From positions 293,874 through 357,873 of IMG/VR virus record IMGVR_UViG_3300042923_000569: a stretch of DNA of 64,000 nt. One strand, given 5' to 3'. The notes below the pieces were generated by a model. The model searched no databases. It was given only the letters and a program-made list of their open reading frames with translations, and was not told where the DNA came from. A program made the position numbers and the translations under genes. This DNA is from a virus. Positions 46,752 through 56,153 of the stretch are shown here, one piece after another (position 1 is the stretch's first letter; every line of letters begins with the position of its first letter).

Positions 46752-47234
46752 TTACTCATCTTGTAGGACAGTTCTGATATCCTCAAAATTTGCACTTAAC
46801 CAATCAAAACCTTCAGGTACTATCACTCGACCATAATAGTCATAGTAATGTGCAAAAGGTAAAGTACTTTCTTTAAGTAGTAATGCTATCCGTGGGTTAT
46901 GTGCAATTTTGCAGATAAGCATGTTTTCCATAATCGTGAGATCTTCATCTGTCAATCCCAATACATCTAATCTATCATCACGGTATTTACGACCAGCTTT
47001 TTTCGCCTCAAAACCAGATAACGTTCTAAGATTGTCGTGCTGTTGTCCTGTAAGATACCAGTACCAGAATGCTTCCGCAGAAGCAAAGTATCCATAAGGT
47101 TCGAATGTAAAAGGTGAATAAGCAAAGTTAGATAACAATTTACCTAACTCTGTCTTAGCTTGACTGTAGATATTGATGTGGGTTATGCCATCTTCTTCAG
47201 GATTATAGATAGGGGTACTATCAAATTCGAACAT
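46752..47234 (-). CDS. NADAR-domain ADP-ribose-processing protein
   Basis: 160 residues with the YbiA/NADAR pattern: LSNFAYSPFTFEPYGYFASA-EAFWYWYLTG (about 33-63), AKKAGRKYRDD (about 75-85), and the C-terminal HYYDYYGRVIVPEGFDWLSA. NADAR domains remove ADP-ribose from DNA bases or act on ribosylated small molecules. With the glycohydrolase at 43152 and NAD salvage genes, it forms an ADP-ribose set. Confidence 0.75.
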   Translation of the reverse strand: MFEFDSTPIYNPEEDGITHINIYSQAKTELGKLLSNFAYSPFTFEPYGYFASAEAFWYWYLTGQQHDNLRTLSGFEAKKAGRKYRDDRLDVLGLTDEDLTIMENMLICKIAHNPRIALLLKESTLPFAHYYDYYGRVIVPEGFDWLSANFEDIRTVLQDE

Positions 47235-47276
47235 AGCTTTTCCAACATAACTCCCTCATTGCAAGGGACTTATTTA

Positions 47277-47624
47277 TTATTGTGCAACATCATTATGGTC
47301 TTCGCCTGGCATACCGCGTGAACGTTCAATATCAACATACACACCAGTACTGTTCTTGGCTTGACACTGATCCATTACCCAAGAGTATTGAGTACTGGCA
47401 TTTGTAATCCAACCTTTAGTCTGACATGAACCCATTTTAAAAAGTTTAACACTACATAAAAGAGTTGAAATAACAAATGCGATTAACATTGTTTTGAAAA
47501 ACCGCTTAAGGTTGTCACCGATGATAAGAACAAAATCATCTTTTAGATAAAAACGTGAAAAAAGATACCAGATGCCGAAGTTTATAACAAATGCACCTAA
47601 AACTACTAACAAGTATAATGACAT
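47277..47624 (-). CDS. Hypothetical membrane protein
   Basis: 115 residues. Two membrane helices (YLLVVLGAFVINFGIWYLFS, TMLIAFVISTLLCSVKLF) and a periplasmic tail with two Cys (SCQTKGW, DQCQAKN) suited to a disulphide. Unknown. Confidence 0.65.
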   Translation of the reverse strand: MSLYLLVVLGAFVINFGIWYLFSRFYLKDDFVLIIGDNLKRFFKTMLIAFVISTLLCSVKLFKMGSCQTKGWITNASTQYSWVMDQCQAKNSTGVYVDIERSRGMPGEDHNDVAQ

Positions 47625-47633
47625 AACTTCCTC

Positions 47634-47807
47634 TTACTCTATAGGCACGCAACGTGCAGTGACTGAACTAAATTTGGTGCCAACATATGATTTAAGCACT
47701 TGAGTCTTGATTTCTTCACAGCGTTCATTTGAGTTATAGTTACCAAAGCTGGTAGTACTCATGGACGAATTGGTACTGAGAACAAGAGTCAGAATGATAG
47801 CGTACAT
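47634..47807 (-). CDS. 57-residue secreted or anchored mini-protein
   Basis: ATG 47807, TAA 47636-47634. Hydrophobic start (MYAIILTLVLSTNSS), then a polar part with Cys in NERCEEI and TARCVPIE. Similar in plan to the tail of the downstream membrane protein. No clear ribosome site was checked beyond spacing. Confidence 0.5.
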   Translation of the reverse strand: MYAIILTLVLSTNSSMSTTSFGNYNSNERCEEIKTQVLKSYVGTKFSSVTARCVPIE

Positions 47808-47808
47808 G

Positions 47809-48219
47809 TTATGCTCCTAAATTTTTTAGAATTGAATTAACTGTAAGCAAACTGAAATCGAATCTGTTGGTAGTGTCGATTTGGAATGCCTGAGCCTCAA
47901 AATCAATCTTATCAAACCAATCGCAATTTATCAAGTACTTTTTATCTCCCACATACAACTGAAATTCAATTTCATCAACATCAAAGAGAGTTAAAATTTC
48001 GATAGAATATAATTTTTTATCAATAAATGTAAACAATGAATATTCGCGTTGGTTTAATCTACATTGCCATACATATATATCATCATCTTTGCGTATAACT
48101 AATTCATTCTCACCTGAAAGATTTACTTTTTCTTTGTTGGGTAGATAATCAAATACAGTACGATCATAAGTAATAAACTGCCTTACTTTTTCATCTAATT
48201 TGTCAATAGTTTCTCTCAT
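47809..48219 (-). CDS. Hypothetical protein
   Basis: 136 residues, beta-rich (NELVIRKDDDIYVWQCRLNQ, KLYSIEILTLFDVDEIEFQL). Overlaps the upstream gene by 4 bases; a similar beta-rich plan suggests paralogy with it. Unknown. Confidence 0.65.
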   Translation of the reverse strand: MRETIDKLDEKVRQFITYDRTVFDYLPNKEKVNLSGENELVIRKDDDIYVWQCRLNQREYSLFTFIDKKLYSIEILTLFDVDEIEFQLYVGDKKYLINCDWFDKIDFEAQAFQIDTTNRFDFSLLTVNSILKNLGA

Positions 48220-48773
48220 TTTAGAAAATTCTCATACATATCAATCATGCATAATATACTAATATCATTATCTCCTACATCTTTAATAAATGCATCAGGT
48301 GAATCATATTTGTACCATTCACCATTAGCTAATACATCATTATCATGAAAGATAACTGAATGTACAGATCTCAAACCATCATTATCTAATAAATTTAAAG
48401 ATGAATAATTAGAAGACCATTTTTCATATACAGTAATTTTTAAAAGTCTTTCTTTAGTACAGAGAATTTCTACTTGATAATAACTAATTTGATCTGCCGG
48501 ATAAATGACAATTGGGATGGATTGTTGTTGATATATACCGGTTATTGTACCTTGAGTGGGTGCTGTTCCAGGGACAGGAAGTGGTTTATTATACTGAATT
48601 GCATTTCGTGTACATTTAAATGAGTACAATCCTTCTTTCTCTAGAGTTATATTTGTTTCACTATAACCATAGCTGCCGACGAGATCGATTACATTAAAAT
48701 TACATTTATTAATTATGCTTAGTAGATATTCTAAATCTTCATACCAAACATCAAAAGGTATTGTTGCAGTCAT
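48216..48773 (-). CDS. Hypothetical protein
   Basis: 185 residues, beta-rich with a Pro-rich loop (PLPVPGTAPTQGTITG). Ends in an acidic helix (DNDISILCMIDMYENFLK) like other small paralogues here. Unknown. Confidence 0.65.
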   Translation of the reverse strand: MTATIPFDVWYEDLEYLLSIINKCNFNVIDLVGSYGYSETNITLEKEGLYSFKCTRNAIQYNKPLPVPGTAPTQGTITGIYQQQSIPIVIYPADQISYYQVEILCTKERLLKITVYEKWSSNYSSLNLLDNDGLRSVHSVIFHDNDVLANGEWYKYDSPDAFIKDVGDNDISILCMIDMYENFLK

Positions 48774-48786
48774 TTATTATCCATAG

Positions 48787-48809
48787 AAAAACTGCCCCGA
48801 AGGGCAGTT
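48787..48809 (-). terminator. Intrinsic terminator
   Basis: AACTGCCC-TTCG-GGGCAGTT stem with UUCG loop, followed by TTTCT. Ends the LemA-like operon. Confidence 0.85.
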
Positions 48810-48820
48810 GTATTTTTTTT

Positions 48821-49375
48821 TTAGTGTAGCTTAATTACTTCTTGGCGACCAGTTTCAAAAGCTTTAACAGTACGGTCATCGGTAATAACCTGACATAGCT
48901 TGTCAATGTTCTTACTTGGGAATTTATTGCTTAGTACCATGCTTGACCAAAAGCGACCACGATATTCTTCATAATCAGAACACGCATCAATTTTAAGCTT
49001 CTGTGCATTATTGAATGCATCCCGGCCTGCATCAATAGTAACCATTAACGTCTGATACATCTTTGGAGACAAGTTAGGTATGTTCTGGTTCACAAATGAA
49101 CGAACATAATTCTCATCTTGTTTACCACGACCTTCAAAGTACGCTTTAAGTGTCTTCTGTAGATCTTCAGCATACATCGATGGGATCTGAACCTGTTCTT
49201 GTACTTTAAGGGTATAAGTACTCAACTGGCTTTGACTTGCCTGATCATAACGCTTAATATTTGCTTCATAGCTGTTAGCAGCATTGTAAGTACTAGTATA
49301 CATACCCGAAATACCAAGAGCACCAACTACAACTACAAACAGTACTGCAATGGCAACGATTAAACCCGTTTTCAT
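48821..49375 (-). CDS. LemA-like membrane protein
   Basis: 184 residues. One N-terminal membrane helix (VAIAVLFVVVVGALGISGMY), then a long helical domain beginning TYNAANSYEANIKRYDQAS, the layout of LemA proteins. LemA function is not well known; it is often paired with TPM-domain membrane proteins, and here it overlaps such a candidate by 4 bases. Confidence 0.65.
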   Translation of the reverse strand: MKTGLIVAIAVLFVVVVGALGISGMYTSTYNAANSYEANIKRYDQASQSQLSTYTLKVQEQVQIPSMYAEDLQKTLKAYFEGRGKQDENYVRSFVNQNIPNLSPKMYQTLMVTIDAGRDAFNNAQKLKIDACSDYEEYRGRFWSSMVLSNKFPSKNIDKLCQVITDDRTVKAFETGRQEVIKLH

Positions 49376-50466
49376 AACTTATTCCTTCCTACGTAAATTC
49401 CAACACCAATTGAGATTGCCGCTGACATAATGGATGATAAGATAACAATCCATAAGCTCGGTTCCAGTTTATATTTCAAATACTCGAATTCTTTATTAGG
49501 AAGACGATTGAAATGTGTATCAACATCTTGTACTAACTTCTGAACAAGACCAAGAGACATTTTCTCAGTCATTGCATCCATCTTCATAGTACTATGAAGT
49601 ATTTCGTTTTTCATGCCCTGGCCGAATGAAGTACTACTGAAATTACTTACAACACCTTCATCATCTAAACCAACGAACATGATAACGTCATTCTTTTTTC
49701 CACCACGCCATTTTGCAGTTAATGCTTTTACTAAATTAACATCAGACTGTGGATACATTACCAGAACAATGTTTACTTGTTTTGCTGCACCCATATCACG
49801 TAGAACCATATCGATGTAATCATTATAACCAGTACTATCATACTTCGTCAAGTTTAAAACATGATTTACACGATAATAATCATATACTTCAGGATAGTCC
49901 GGTAATTTCTTTTTGTAATCCGCCGTAAATTCTTTCTCGTACTGATGTTCAAAGAACAATGAATCTTTATTGCCTAAAAGATAATTAATGTAAGTATTCT
50001 CTCCAGCAGCCGGATCACCAATCTTTATGTTCGCCCAACGGGAAGGTATAGCAGTACCTTGGCGGTTTACACGGTCAATTGTATGTAACCCTACTGAAGT
50101 CTTAACTTCCCAATCTACTTCATATGGATAGTCAAATACTTTATAGGATTCACAACTTTTATGTCTCTTACCTTTACTGTCAGTATAATATGAGCATCGT
50201 TCACGTGTATGATAATGCTTACATGAACTGTACTCAGTACAGGTTTCAACTTCTCGATATTTAGAAAGTACTTTACCATTTAAAATTTCAGTATCAGCCA
50301 TTGATGCATACATACTTGCATATGTAACACCCATCATTAAAGCAATACTTGCACAGACCGCCAGAAAGTGAATACCAAATTCTTTTGGTGTGATTTCATG
50401 TTTATAATAGTACTTCATTATCAAGCAAATCAATAATGCAGGTAGTGCGATAATGATGAAGTTCAT
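49372..50466 (-). CDS. Membrane protein with TPM-like domain, partner of LemA
   Basis: 364 residues. Two N-terminal membrane helices, a periplasmic Cys-rich segment (ETCTEYSSCKHYHTRERCSYY), a central globular part with VNIVLVMYPQSDVNLV and NDVIMFVGLDDEG as in TPM-type domains, then a C-terminal membrane helix (LWIVILSSIMSAAISIGVGI). Its own promoter lies 30 bases upstream. Role unknown; the pair resembles bacterial LemA-TPM operons. Confidence 0.55.
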   Translation of the reverse strand: MNFIIIALPALLICLIMKYYYKHEITPKEFGIHFLAVCASIALMMGVTYASMYASMADTEILNGKVLSKYREVETCTEYSSCKHYHTRERCSYYTDSKGKRHKSCESYKVFDYPYEVDWEVKTSVGLHTIDRVNRQGTAIPSRWANIKIGDPAAGENTYINYLLGNKDSLFFEHQYEKEFTADYKKKLPDYPEVYDYYRVNHVLNLTKYDSTGYNDYIDMVLRDMGAAKQVNIVLVMYPQSDVNLVKALTAKWRGGKKNDVIMFVGLDDEGVVSNFSSTSFGQGMKNEILHSTMKMDAMTEKMSLGLVQKLVQDVDTHFNRLPNKEFEYLKYKLEPSLWIVILSSIMSAAISIGVGIYVGRNKL

Positions 50467-50497
50467 CGTATTCGGCTCATGATTAATTTATGTATAC

Positions 50498-50526
50498 ATT
50501 GTAAAGTACTTTGTATATTAAGTCAA
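50498..50526 (-). promoter_or_regulatory. Promoter of the LemA/TPM pair
   Basis: TTGACT (50526-50521), 17-base spacer, TACAAT (50503-50498). AAAGTACTTT lies within the spacer. Confidence 0.65.
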
Positions 50527-50532
50527 GCTTTT

Positions 50533-51204
50533 TTATGCGTTATTTGAGAATTTTTGCATCATAAAAGAAATATAAAGAGCTTCTTTTGCTGCATCATAAA
50601 GTGGGTTGTGTAAACACAATGGATACAACAAACCCATTTCATCCACTTCTTCGCAGAATAAGTCCAAGTGCAGTTGAGTAGCTTCCTTCATTTCTAATTC
50701 ATCATCTTCTGACATTAGTAAACGTAAGGTACGTACATTGTTAGGAGAACTGTAATGCCATAGACTTCCATCATTAAACATTACACGATGGTTATCCTGA
50801 AGAATACTACAGTCGAAGTGACAACCATTGCCAAATACTTTAGTATTTGAGGATGGTTCACCTAAGAACTTATGTAGTGCTAGTGGGATGTTGGTTGTAT
50901 CAAATTTTTCACCTTTACTACTTAATAGTACTGATGGTGATGTAAGTGTAAAAGACTTCTGCATTTCACAAAGTGCAAGTGGAAATTCCTGTGCACAGAT
51001 GTTAAACCAGAAATCCATAGTTCTTGCATCAACCTTCAAACCATTATCAAGTTGATCCTGGATTGGAAGTTGGGTATACATCCAATCAAGTTTATGTGTT
51101 AATACTTCTGGTACTTTAACTAATGCATAGTTAGGAATAACAATACCATATCCAGAATTTTCAGGTGTAGCAAGTGATTCAATATCTAACGAAAATAAAT
51201 CCAT
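50533..51204 (-). CDS. DexA-like 3'-5' exodeoxyribonuclease
   Basis: 223 residues with a DEDD exonuclease layout like T4 DexA: SLDIESL (D and E, residues 5-11), ARTMDFWFN as in DexA, FGNGCHFDCSIL (D near 130), RTLRLL, and HNPLYDAAKEAL (H and D near 205). Predicted to degrade single-stranded DNA from the 3' end, probably host DNA or replication intermediates. Confidence 0.8.
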   Translation of the reverse strand: MDLFSLDIESLATPENSGYGIVIPNYALVKVPEVLTHKLDWMYTQLPIQDQLDNGLKVDARTMDFWFNICAQEFPLALCEMQKSFTLTSPSVLLSSKGEKFDTTNIPLALHKFLGEPSSNTKVFGNGCHFDCSILQDNHRVMFNDGSLWHYSSPNNVRTLRLLMSEDDELEMKEATQLHLDLFCEEVDEMGLLYPLCLHNPLYDAAKEALYISFMMQKFSNNA

Positions 51205-51221
51205 AATTTACCTTTTATATG

Positions 51222-51246
51222 AAAAAAGCCCCCATATGGGAGCTTT
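51222..51246 (-). terminator. Intrinsic terminator of the TelA pair
   Basis: AGCTCCCATATGGGGGCT stem with T-rich tail. Confidence 0.75.
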
Positions 51247-51266
51247 TCATTTACGTGCTGATTTTA

Positions 51267-52412
51267 TTACTTTTTGTTCGCAATGTCGCGTAGTGCAAGT
51301 TTCAGATCCTGATCCATTTTGTTCATTAGGACTGCTGCCTGTTTGCGTTCTTCGCGACCTTTACGTTCGATGTTAATGGTTTCATTGATACCATTCAACA
51401 TGTCAGTTTGAATAGACTGTAAAGTACTTAAGTCTACTACGCCACGCTGGTTTGCAGCAGCAGCATCGGTCATGTTCTTAGCCACGGTTTTCGCATTACT
51501 CTTCAATAAGCGGTTAGTTTCATTGTCAATCATATTTGACAATTCGTTGTCTTTCTTCTGCTGTAAGCTGATGAGTGACAGACTCATGTTATTCTGCCAG
51601 GCAGGAATAACAACACTATTAAGAGATTCAAACTTCTCTACAGTGTTCATGTTAACTTTACGCATTGACGCAATCTGAGGTGCAGTCAATTTGGTAAGCT
51701 GGATCAGACGACGAAGTTTATCAGCCTGTTTATCCAATGCATCGGTAAGCATACGTTGCTCATCCAGAATGTTCATTGGAGTATCTGGATTAGCCATTAG
51801 TGCAGCCAACTTTTTATCTTCAGCTTCTTTTACTGGCTCCAGATGTTCCAGAATATGATCCAGTTCATGGAGATATTCAATGTTTGCATCATATGCACTT
51901 TCAAGCCATACAGCTTCGCCACGCATACGTTCAATGCCAGTACCCAAAGTTGTAGAGATTTTGGTGATCTGATCTTTGCTGGTTTCGAACTGGTCAAGTA
52001 CTTTCTGTTTGGTGTCACCAAAGATGTTCCAGACGCGTGCCAACATACCATTACGTTGTTCACCCAATTTGGAAACATCAACCTTACGAGTTAAAGTAAG
52101 GATACTTGCAATACCTTCACCGAGTTCACCGGTATCTGAAACTTTCACTTTAGACAGAATTTCTTCTGAAAGTTTACCAATGCTCTGACCTGCGTCAGCA
52201 CCCAAAGTATGGATGTTAGCGACGGTCAACTGAATTTCAGTACCTTTAGAATCACGAAGTACTGGTAGGCTTTTTTCAGTTTGACTGATTTCTTCCTGAT
52301 CGAAAGTTTGTGCTTCTTTTTGTTTAGTAGCCGCAGGCTTACGCTTACGCTGGGTAGTTTTCTTTGGCTGTGGTACTTCTTCAAAGCTGTTAGTCGTGTC
52401 GTCGAGGGCCAT
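51267..52412 (-). CDS. TelA/KlaA-family protein
   Basis: 381 residues, mostly helical. The N-terminal region is basic and disordered (PKKTTQRKRKPAATKQK). The core matches the toxic-anion-resistance TelA family (TAPQIASMRKVNMNTVEKFE, then VVIPAWQNNMSLSLISLQQ). TelA proteins are linked to tellurite and other stress resistance and to phage and colicin resistance, but the mechanism is not known. It is preceded by a related-size helical gene in the same orientation. Confidence 0.75.
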   Translation of the reverse strand: MALDDTTNSFEEVPQPKKTTQRKRKPAATKQKEAQTFDQEEISQTEKSLPVLRDSKGTEIQLTVANIHTLGADAGQSIGKLSEEILSKVKVSDTGELGEGIASILTLTRKVDVSKLGEQRNGMLARVWNIFGDTKQKVLDQFETSKDQITKISTTLGTGIERMRGEAVWLESAYDANIEYLHELDHILEHLEPVKEAEDKKLAALMANPDTPMNILDEQRMLTDALDKQADKLRRLIQLTKLTAPQIASMRKVNMNTVEKFESLNSVVIPAWQNNMSLSLISLQQKKDNELSNMIDNETNRLLKSNAKTVAKNMTDAAAANQRGVVDLSTLQSIQTDMLNGINETINIERKGREERKQAAVLMNKMDQDLKLALRDIANKK

Positions 52413-52487
52413 TTTTTTTAAATCCTGTTCTTAGTTAAATTGAGTATCGGCTGTATATGAACATTCTACCGATACTCGCATGATCTG

Positions 52488-53645
52488 TCAAGGGTTTTTA
52501 GGAGGATCTAGAGGTTTATTTTCCTCTGTTGCCGTGTCGCGATACGCCATATTGCGAATCAATGCGACCGTCTCATCATCCACTTTCTTTGAAGCCTGGT
52601 TTTGTAGTTTAACAATCAACAGTGGTACAAGTACTTCTTGGATTTCACCAAGTTTACTGAGATTGTTTAAGAAACGTTTATTAACCGTAGTTAATGACAT
52701 TTCTGAAATATCCGTGGTTGCACGGAGTTTCATTAAACGTTCCTGACGTAATTCGAATTCATATGGATCATCATCAGTACTGATGACATATTGACAGCCG
52801 ATGATACCATGCTCAACATTGTCTTTAATACCTTTGATCTTATCCTGTAAACCTTTGAACATAGTACTAACACCACTGAAGCGGTGTGGATCAATTTTCA
52901 CTGCATTGTTCAAACAGCTTAGAATAGTCCCGATTTCATCCTGCTTAACAACGATATCTTTCTGAGTACCCAACATACGTTGTAAGAACGTTTGTTTCAA
53001 CGGGAATAATGTTTCAAGAACATTAGTCAGATTGTCAAACACACTTGAGATGTATTCACTATTAGTTTGGAGTACCTTAACCAGATTCATTTGTTCTTCC
53101 GCAAGTTCGCGATTACTGGTAGTAATTTCCATACTACAAACTTCAAAGTTCTCAACCCAATCGAGTACTTGCATTGGTTTAAAGTTGAAGTCTGATTTCA
53201 TTTCGATAATAGCTGGCAGGCGTGGATCGTTTTCTGACAGTTCTTTTCGAGTGAATACAATTGGTGCTGGCATAGCTGGTGCAGCATTTTCAATAACTAC
53301 TGGTTTTGCTCGGCCTGCTTCATACTCCTGGTATTCATGCTGTAAACGCGGTACTGGAAGATCCATAATGCTGATACGACCAAAATAGATATCGTCGAGC
53401 ATCATTTCCAGAACACGTAGGCGAGTACTGTCATAATAGATTTCATTAAGGTCTAATGAACGTACATCAAAGATCGGCATACCGGCACCATCATATGTGC
53501 GGCTAACGATAACATTGAATTTGTATTTTTTCTGTACATTCTTATCAAATACTTTCAGCAAAGAGTTACGAACATAATCGTAATCGAATTCCTGAATTTC
53601 GATGCTTGCACCCGTAGAATCCTTGAAAAAATATTTGCCTTTCAT
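52488..53645 (-). CDS. TelA-associated helical protein
   Basis: 385 residues. N-terminal alpha/beta part (IEIQEFDYDYVRNSLLKVFD), then a long helical domain with INDxx-type repeats (MLGTQKDIVVKQDEIGTI). It is one transcript with telA and probably works with it. No family recognised directly. Confidence 0.6.
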   Translation of the reverse strand: MKGKYFFKDSTGASIEIQEFDYDYVRNSLLKVFDKNVQKKYKFNVIVSRTYDGAGMPIFDVRSLDLNEIYYDSTRLRVLEMMLDDIYFGRISIMDLPVPRLQHEYQEYEAGRAKPVVIENAAPAMPAPIVFTRKELSENDPRLPAIIEMKSDFNFKPMQVLDWVENFEVCSMEITTSNRELAEEQMNLVKVLQTNSEYISSVFDNLTNVLETLFPLKQTFLQRMLGTQKDIVVKQDEIGTILSCLNNAVKIDPHRFSGVSTMFKGLQDKIKGIKDNVEHGIIGCQYVISTDDDPYEFELRQERLMKLRATTDISEMSLTTVNKRFLNNLSKLGEIQEVLVPLLIVKLQNQASKKVDDETVALIRNMAYRDTATEENKPLDPPKNP

Positions 53646-53666
53646 GATGGGATAATCTCTCTTTTA

Positions 53667-53695
53667 ATTAAAAATTGGGAGATTTAATCTCCCAA
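53667..53695 (-). terminator. Intrinsic terminator
   Basis: TTGGGAGATT/AATCTCCCAA stem followed by TTTTTAATT. Confidence 0.85.
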
Positions 53696-53702
53696 GTATA
53701 TC

Positions 53703-53903
53703 TTAACGCCAGACTACTTTATCAACAGAAGCTGTGGTCACAACGCGTAGTACAGTGAATTCGCGTTCTGGATTTGCTTGTGCTAGGCGTGCTGCTTCTG
53801 CCTTTGCTGCTGTTTCAGATGTGTGTGGCTTTGGTTTGTCGGCCATTGAACTTTGACCAGTTGCCTTATTAGTACTGACAACAATATACTTACCAGTTTC
53901 CAT
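53703..53903 (-). CDS. Small hypothetical protein
   Basis: 66 residues (METGKYIVVSTNKATGQSSM), strand-helix-strand with ETAAKAEAARLAQANPEREF. It resembles small single-domain phage proteins. Unknown. Confidence 0.65.
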   Translation of the reverse strand: METGKYIVVSTNKATGQSSMADKPKPHTSETAAKAEAARLAQANPEREFTVLRVVTTASVDKVVWR

Positions 53904-53937
53904 TATTATTATACCTACTTGTTTAAGTTTACTTTTT

Positions 53938-54531
53938 TTATTTTAGAACGTCAAGTGCTTTTAACGCTTCAATTGAGTTCTGATCAAGACCTGCTGCTGA
54001 AAGTTCTTCGCTTACAGTCTGTGGTGTACGTTTACCTTCTGCTTTAGCAACGCTAGGAATACCCTTTAGTACTTCCTGTTCTTCTTCTGCCGGTGCTGGG
54101 CGGGATTCATCACCACGAGTGCTGCTGGCGGTGACGTACTGTGCTTTACGTGCTGCACGGCGTGCTGCGTATTTTGCTGCTTCTTTCGCTTCACGCTCTG
54201 GTGCTTTTGCTTCACGATAAGCCTTAACGCGTTCAGCTTCTGCTTCGATGTTTTTCTGACGCTGAACACCAGCACCAACCGGAACAATTTCGAAGCTGGT
54301 ATACAGACTTGGGATAATAGTAACTTCACCATCTTCCAAGTCTTTCACTACTGCATAAAGAAGATCGTCCATGTCGATTGAACGCATGTTGTGACCAGCG
54401 ATAGTACGGTCAGCGTTATGTGCCTGCTGTACATAAGAAAGAATTCCGCTGTCACGATCAACGTTAATTTCAACAACGCTGGTGGCTTTGAAAGATGCAG
54501 ATTCGGTAAAGAAGAATTTAATAGTGTACAT
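53938..54531 (-). CDS. Hypothetical protein with Ala/Arg/Lys-rich helix
   Basis: 197 residues from ATG 54531 (MYTIKFFFTESASFK). N-terminal beta domain of ~90 residues, a long Ala/Arg-rich helix (AKEAAKYAARRAARKAQYV), and a C-terminal helix. Possibly nucleic-acid-binding. Unknown. Confidence 0.65.
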   Translation of the reverse strand: MYTIKFFFTESASFKATSVVEINVDRDSGILSYVQQAHNADRTIAGHNMRSIDMDDLLYAVVKDLEDGEVTIIPSLYTSFEIVPVGAGVQRQKNIEAEAERVKAYREAKAPEREAKEAAKYAARRAARKAQYVTASSTRGDESRPAPAEEEQEVLKGIPSVAKAEGKRTPQTVSEELSAAGLDQNSIEALKALDVLK

Positions 54532-54654
54532 GATATTCCTTGTTTTCAATTTACGATTTTAAAAGTATAATTTATTTCTACAGAGAAATCCAGCTAATCT
54601 GCCGTCTTCATGAGATAAATCATACGCCCATTTTGGCAGGCTGTCAAGCGACAA

Positions 54655-54688
54655 AAACAAAAAAGGACGAAAAAATTACGTCCTTTTG
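54655..54688 (-). terminator. Terminator overlapping the stop at 54676
   Basis: AAAAGGACG..CGTCCTTTT stem followed by TTGTTTTTG. Confidence 0.75.
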
Positions 54689-55470
54689 ATATTCCAATGA
54701 AATGATGAGACAGGAACAAACCTTTCAGGGGCCGGTGTCATGTCATACATCGTTGCATTTCTAAATTTTAAAATATAGGTATTCTGTAAAGTTGCGACCG
54801 CTTTATTCAAAGCCTGCATTGCACGTTCTTTCCAGAAGTTTTCATAGGGTTCAGGACATTTGATATAATCATATCTATACATACCTAAACTTGCTTGAAG
54901 TAGTCTATGTGGAGATTCAGTCCTTCCATCTACTAAACTTGCACCATGTTGTACTGAAGTCCAGCCGGGTATTCCCGGTAATGAACAATGCAAATCAAAG
55001 TCTCTAATACTACTGCACAATGTTGAATCAACAATCTGATTATGGATAACAGCATCCTTTACGGTGTTGTATAAATTAAATTCCATATAAAAAGGTTTGT
55101 TGTCAAATATATGCTGTAGTTCATTATATGTTGTCGGTACTGGTAGTTCTGGTAATAATTCACCAAAAACTTCAACACAAAATATCTTCCATAGACCATT
55201 CGTAAATGCAACTTCTGACTCGTATATCTCATCAATCATATATCTACCACGCAGACGCTTTTCATTGATAAAGACTTTTCGAGCCAGATATGATCTTAAC
55301 ACCATCTCAGTACTTATATCTCTTCGATTAATGTTATCGTAATTTTTACCTATACGATTGATTTCATAAGTCCTAACGTACATACGTTTACTTATTCCAA
55401 CATTACCTAGCGAGTGTAAAGGAGTTCTCGTACTTTCATGCAGTGCCACTAACATATTATATATTTTCAT
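54676..55470 (-). CDS. Hypothetical protein
   Basis: 264 residues (MKIYNMLVALHESTRTPLHS). Aromatic and Arg-rich helical protein. It is last of a three-gene block (56153, 55470, 54676) joined by 1-base overlaps, so the three probably act together. No family recognised. Confidence 0.65.
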   Translation of the reverse strand: MKIYNMLVALHESTRTPLHSLGNVGISKRMYVRTYEINRIGKNYDNINRRDISTEMVLRSYLARKVFINEKRLRGRYMIDEIYESEVAFTNGLWKIFCVEVFGELLPELPVPTTYNELQHIFDNKPFYMEFNLYNTVKDAVIHNQIVDSTLCSSIRDFDLHCSLPGIPGWTSVQHGASLVDGRTESPHRLLQASLGMYRYDYIKCPEPYENFWKERAMQALNKAVATLQNTYILKFRNATMYDMTPAPERFVPVSSFHWNIKRT

Positions 55471-56153
55471 TATCTTAGTACTACGTACTTCCCGTTAATA
55501 CCAACAATGTATTCATTGCCAGATTTAAGCACATCATAGTTATCACCAAGAACTGCACTCAATCTTGTACCATCCAGACTTGAACCTTCATTAAGTAGGT
55601 TTTTAACGTATGACTCATTAACGATACCAGAACCTTTACTGTAATGTAACTCAGTACCATAAACGCTTCTAATACAGATACTTTCATTTACGATTTCTAC
55701 GTTCACCGCAGCAAAATCGAAAAATTCTTTTAGTTCTGTTTCGCTTACAAGTTCCATATCATTTGTTATCTGATCAATATCTAAATCGATTGGGTCATTT
55801 ACGCCGTACATCTGTAATTTCCAACCCGGATTAGGACAAATATTTTCGATTGATTTCATAAGTTCAATAAGCTTAGCAGGGAATTCCCCATCACGCTCGA
55901 ACTCAACGAATACCTGATACTGTCCGTCAACATTTGGTGTTTCAGCAGCTTCAGTATCAACAACATCTACTGGTGATCTTTCAATAAATGAACTTAAATC
56001 ATATGCAGCATCAAAATTATCTTTAACTTGGAATAGTACTACTATATTAGATTCATCAATCTTCGGTGTATATTCGTCAACGCTGATTACAGGATGAATC
56101 AAATCTTTAAGTACTAATGGGCGTAAAGCCCTTTCATAAATTCTCTTAGACAT
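55470..56153 (-). CDS. Hypothetical protein
   Basis: 227 residues, beta-rich (NVDGQYQVFVEFERDGEFPA, NESICIRSVYGTELHY). Middle gene of the block. Unknown. Confidence 0.65.
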   Translation of the reverse strand: MSKRIYERALRPLVLKDLIHPVISVDEYTPKIDESNIVVLFQVKDNFDAAYDLSSFIERSPVDVVDTEAAETPNVDGQYQVFVEFERDGEFPAKLIELMKSIENICPNPGWKLQMYGVNDPIDLDIDQITNDMELVSETELKEFFDFAAVNVEIVNESICIRSVYGTELHYSKGSGIVNESYVKNLLNEGSSLDGTRLSAVLGDNYDVLKSGNEYIVGINGKYVVLR

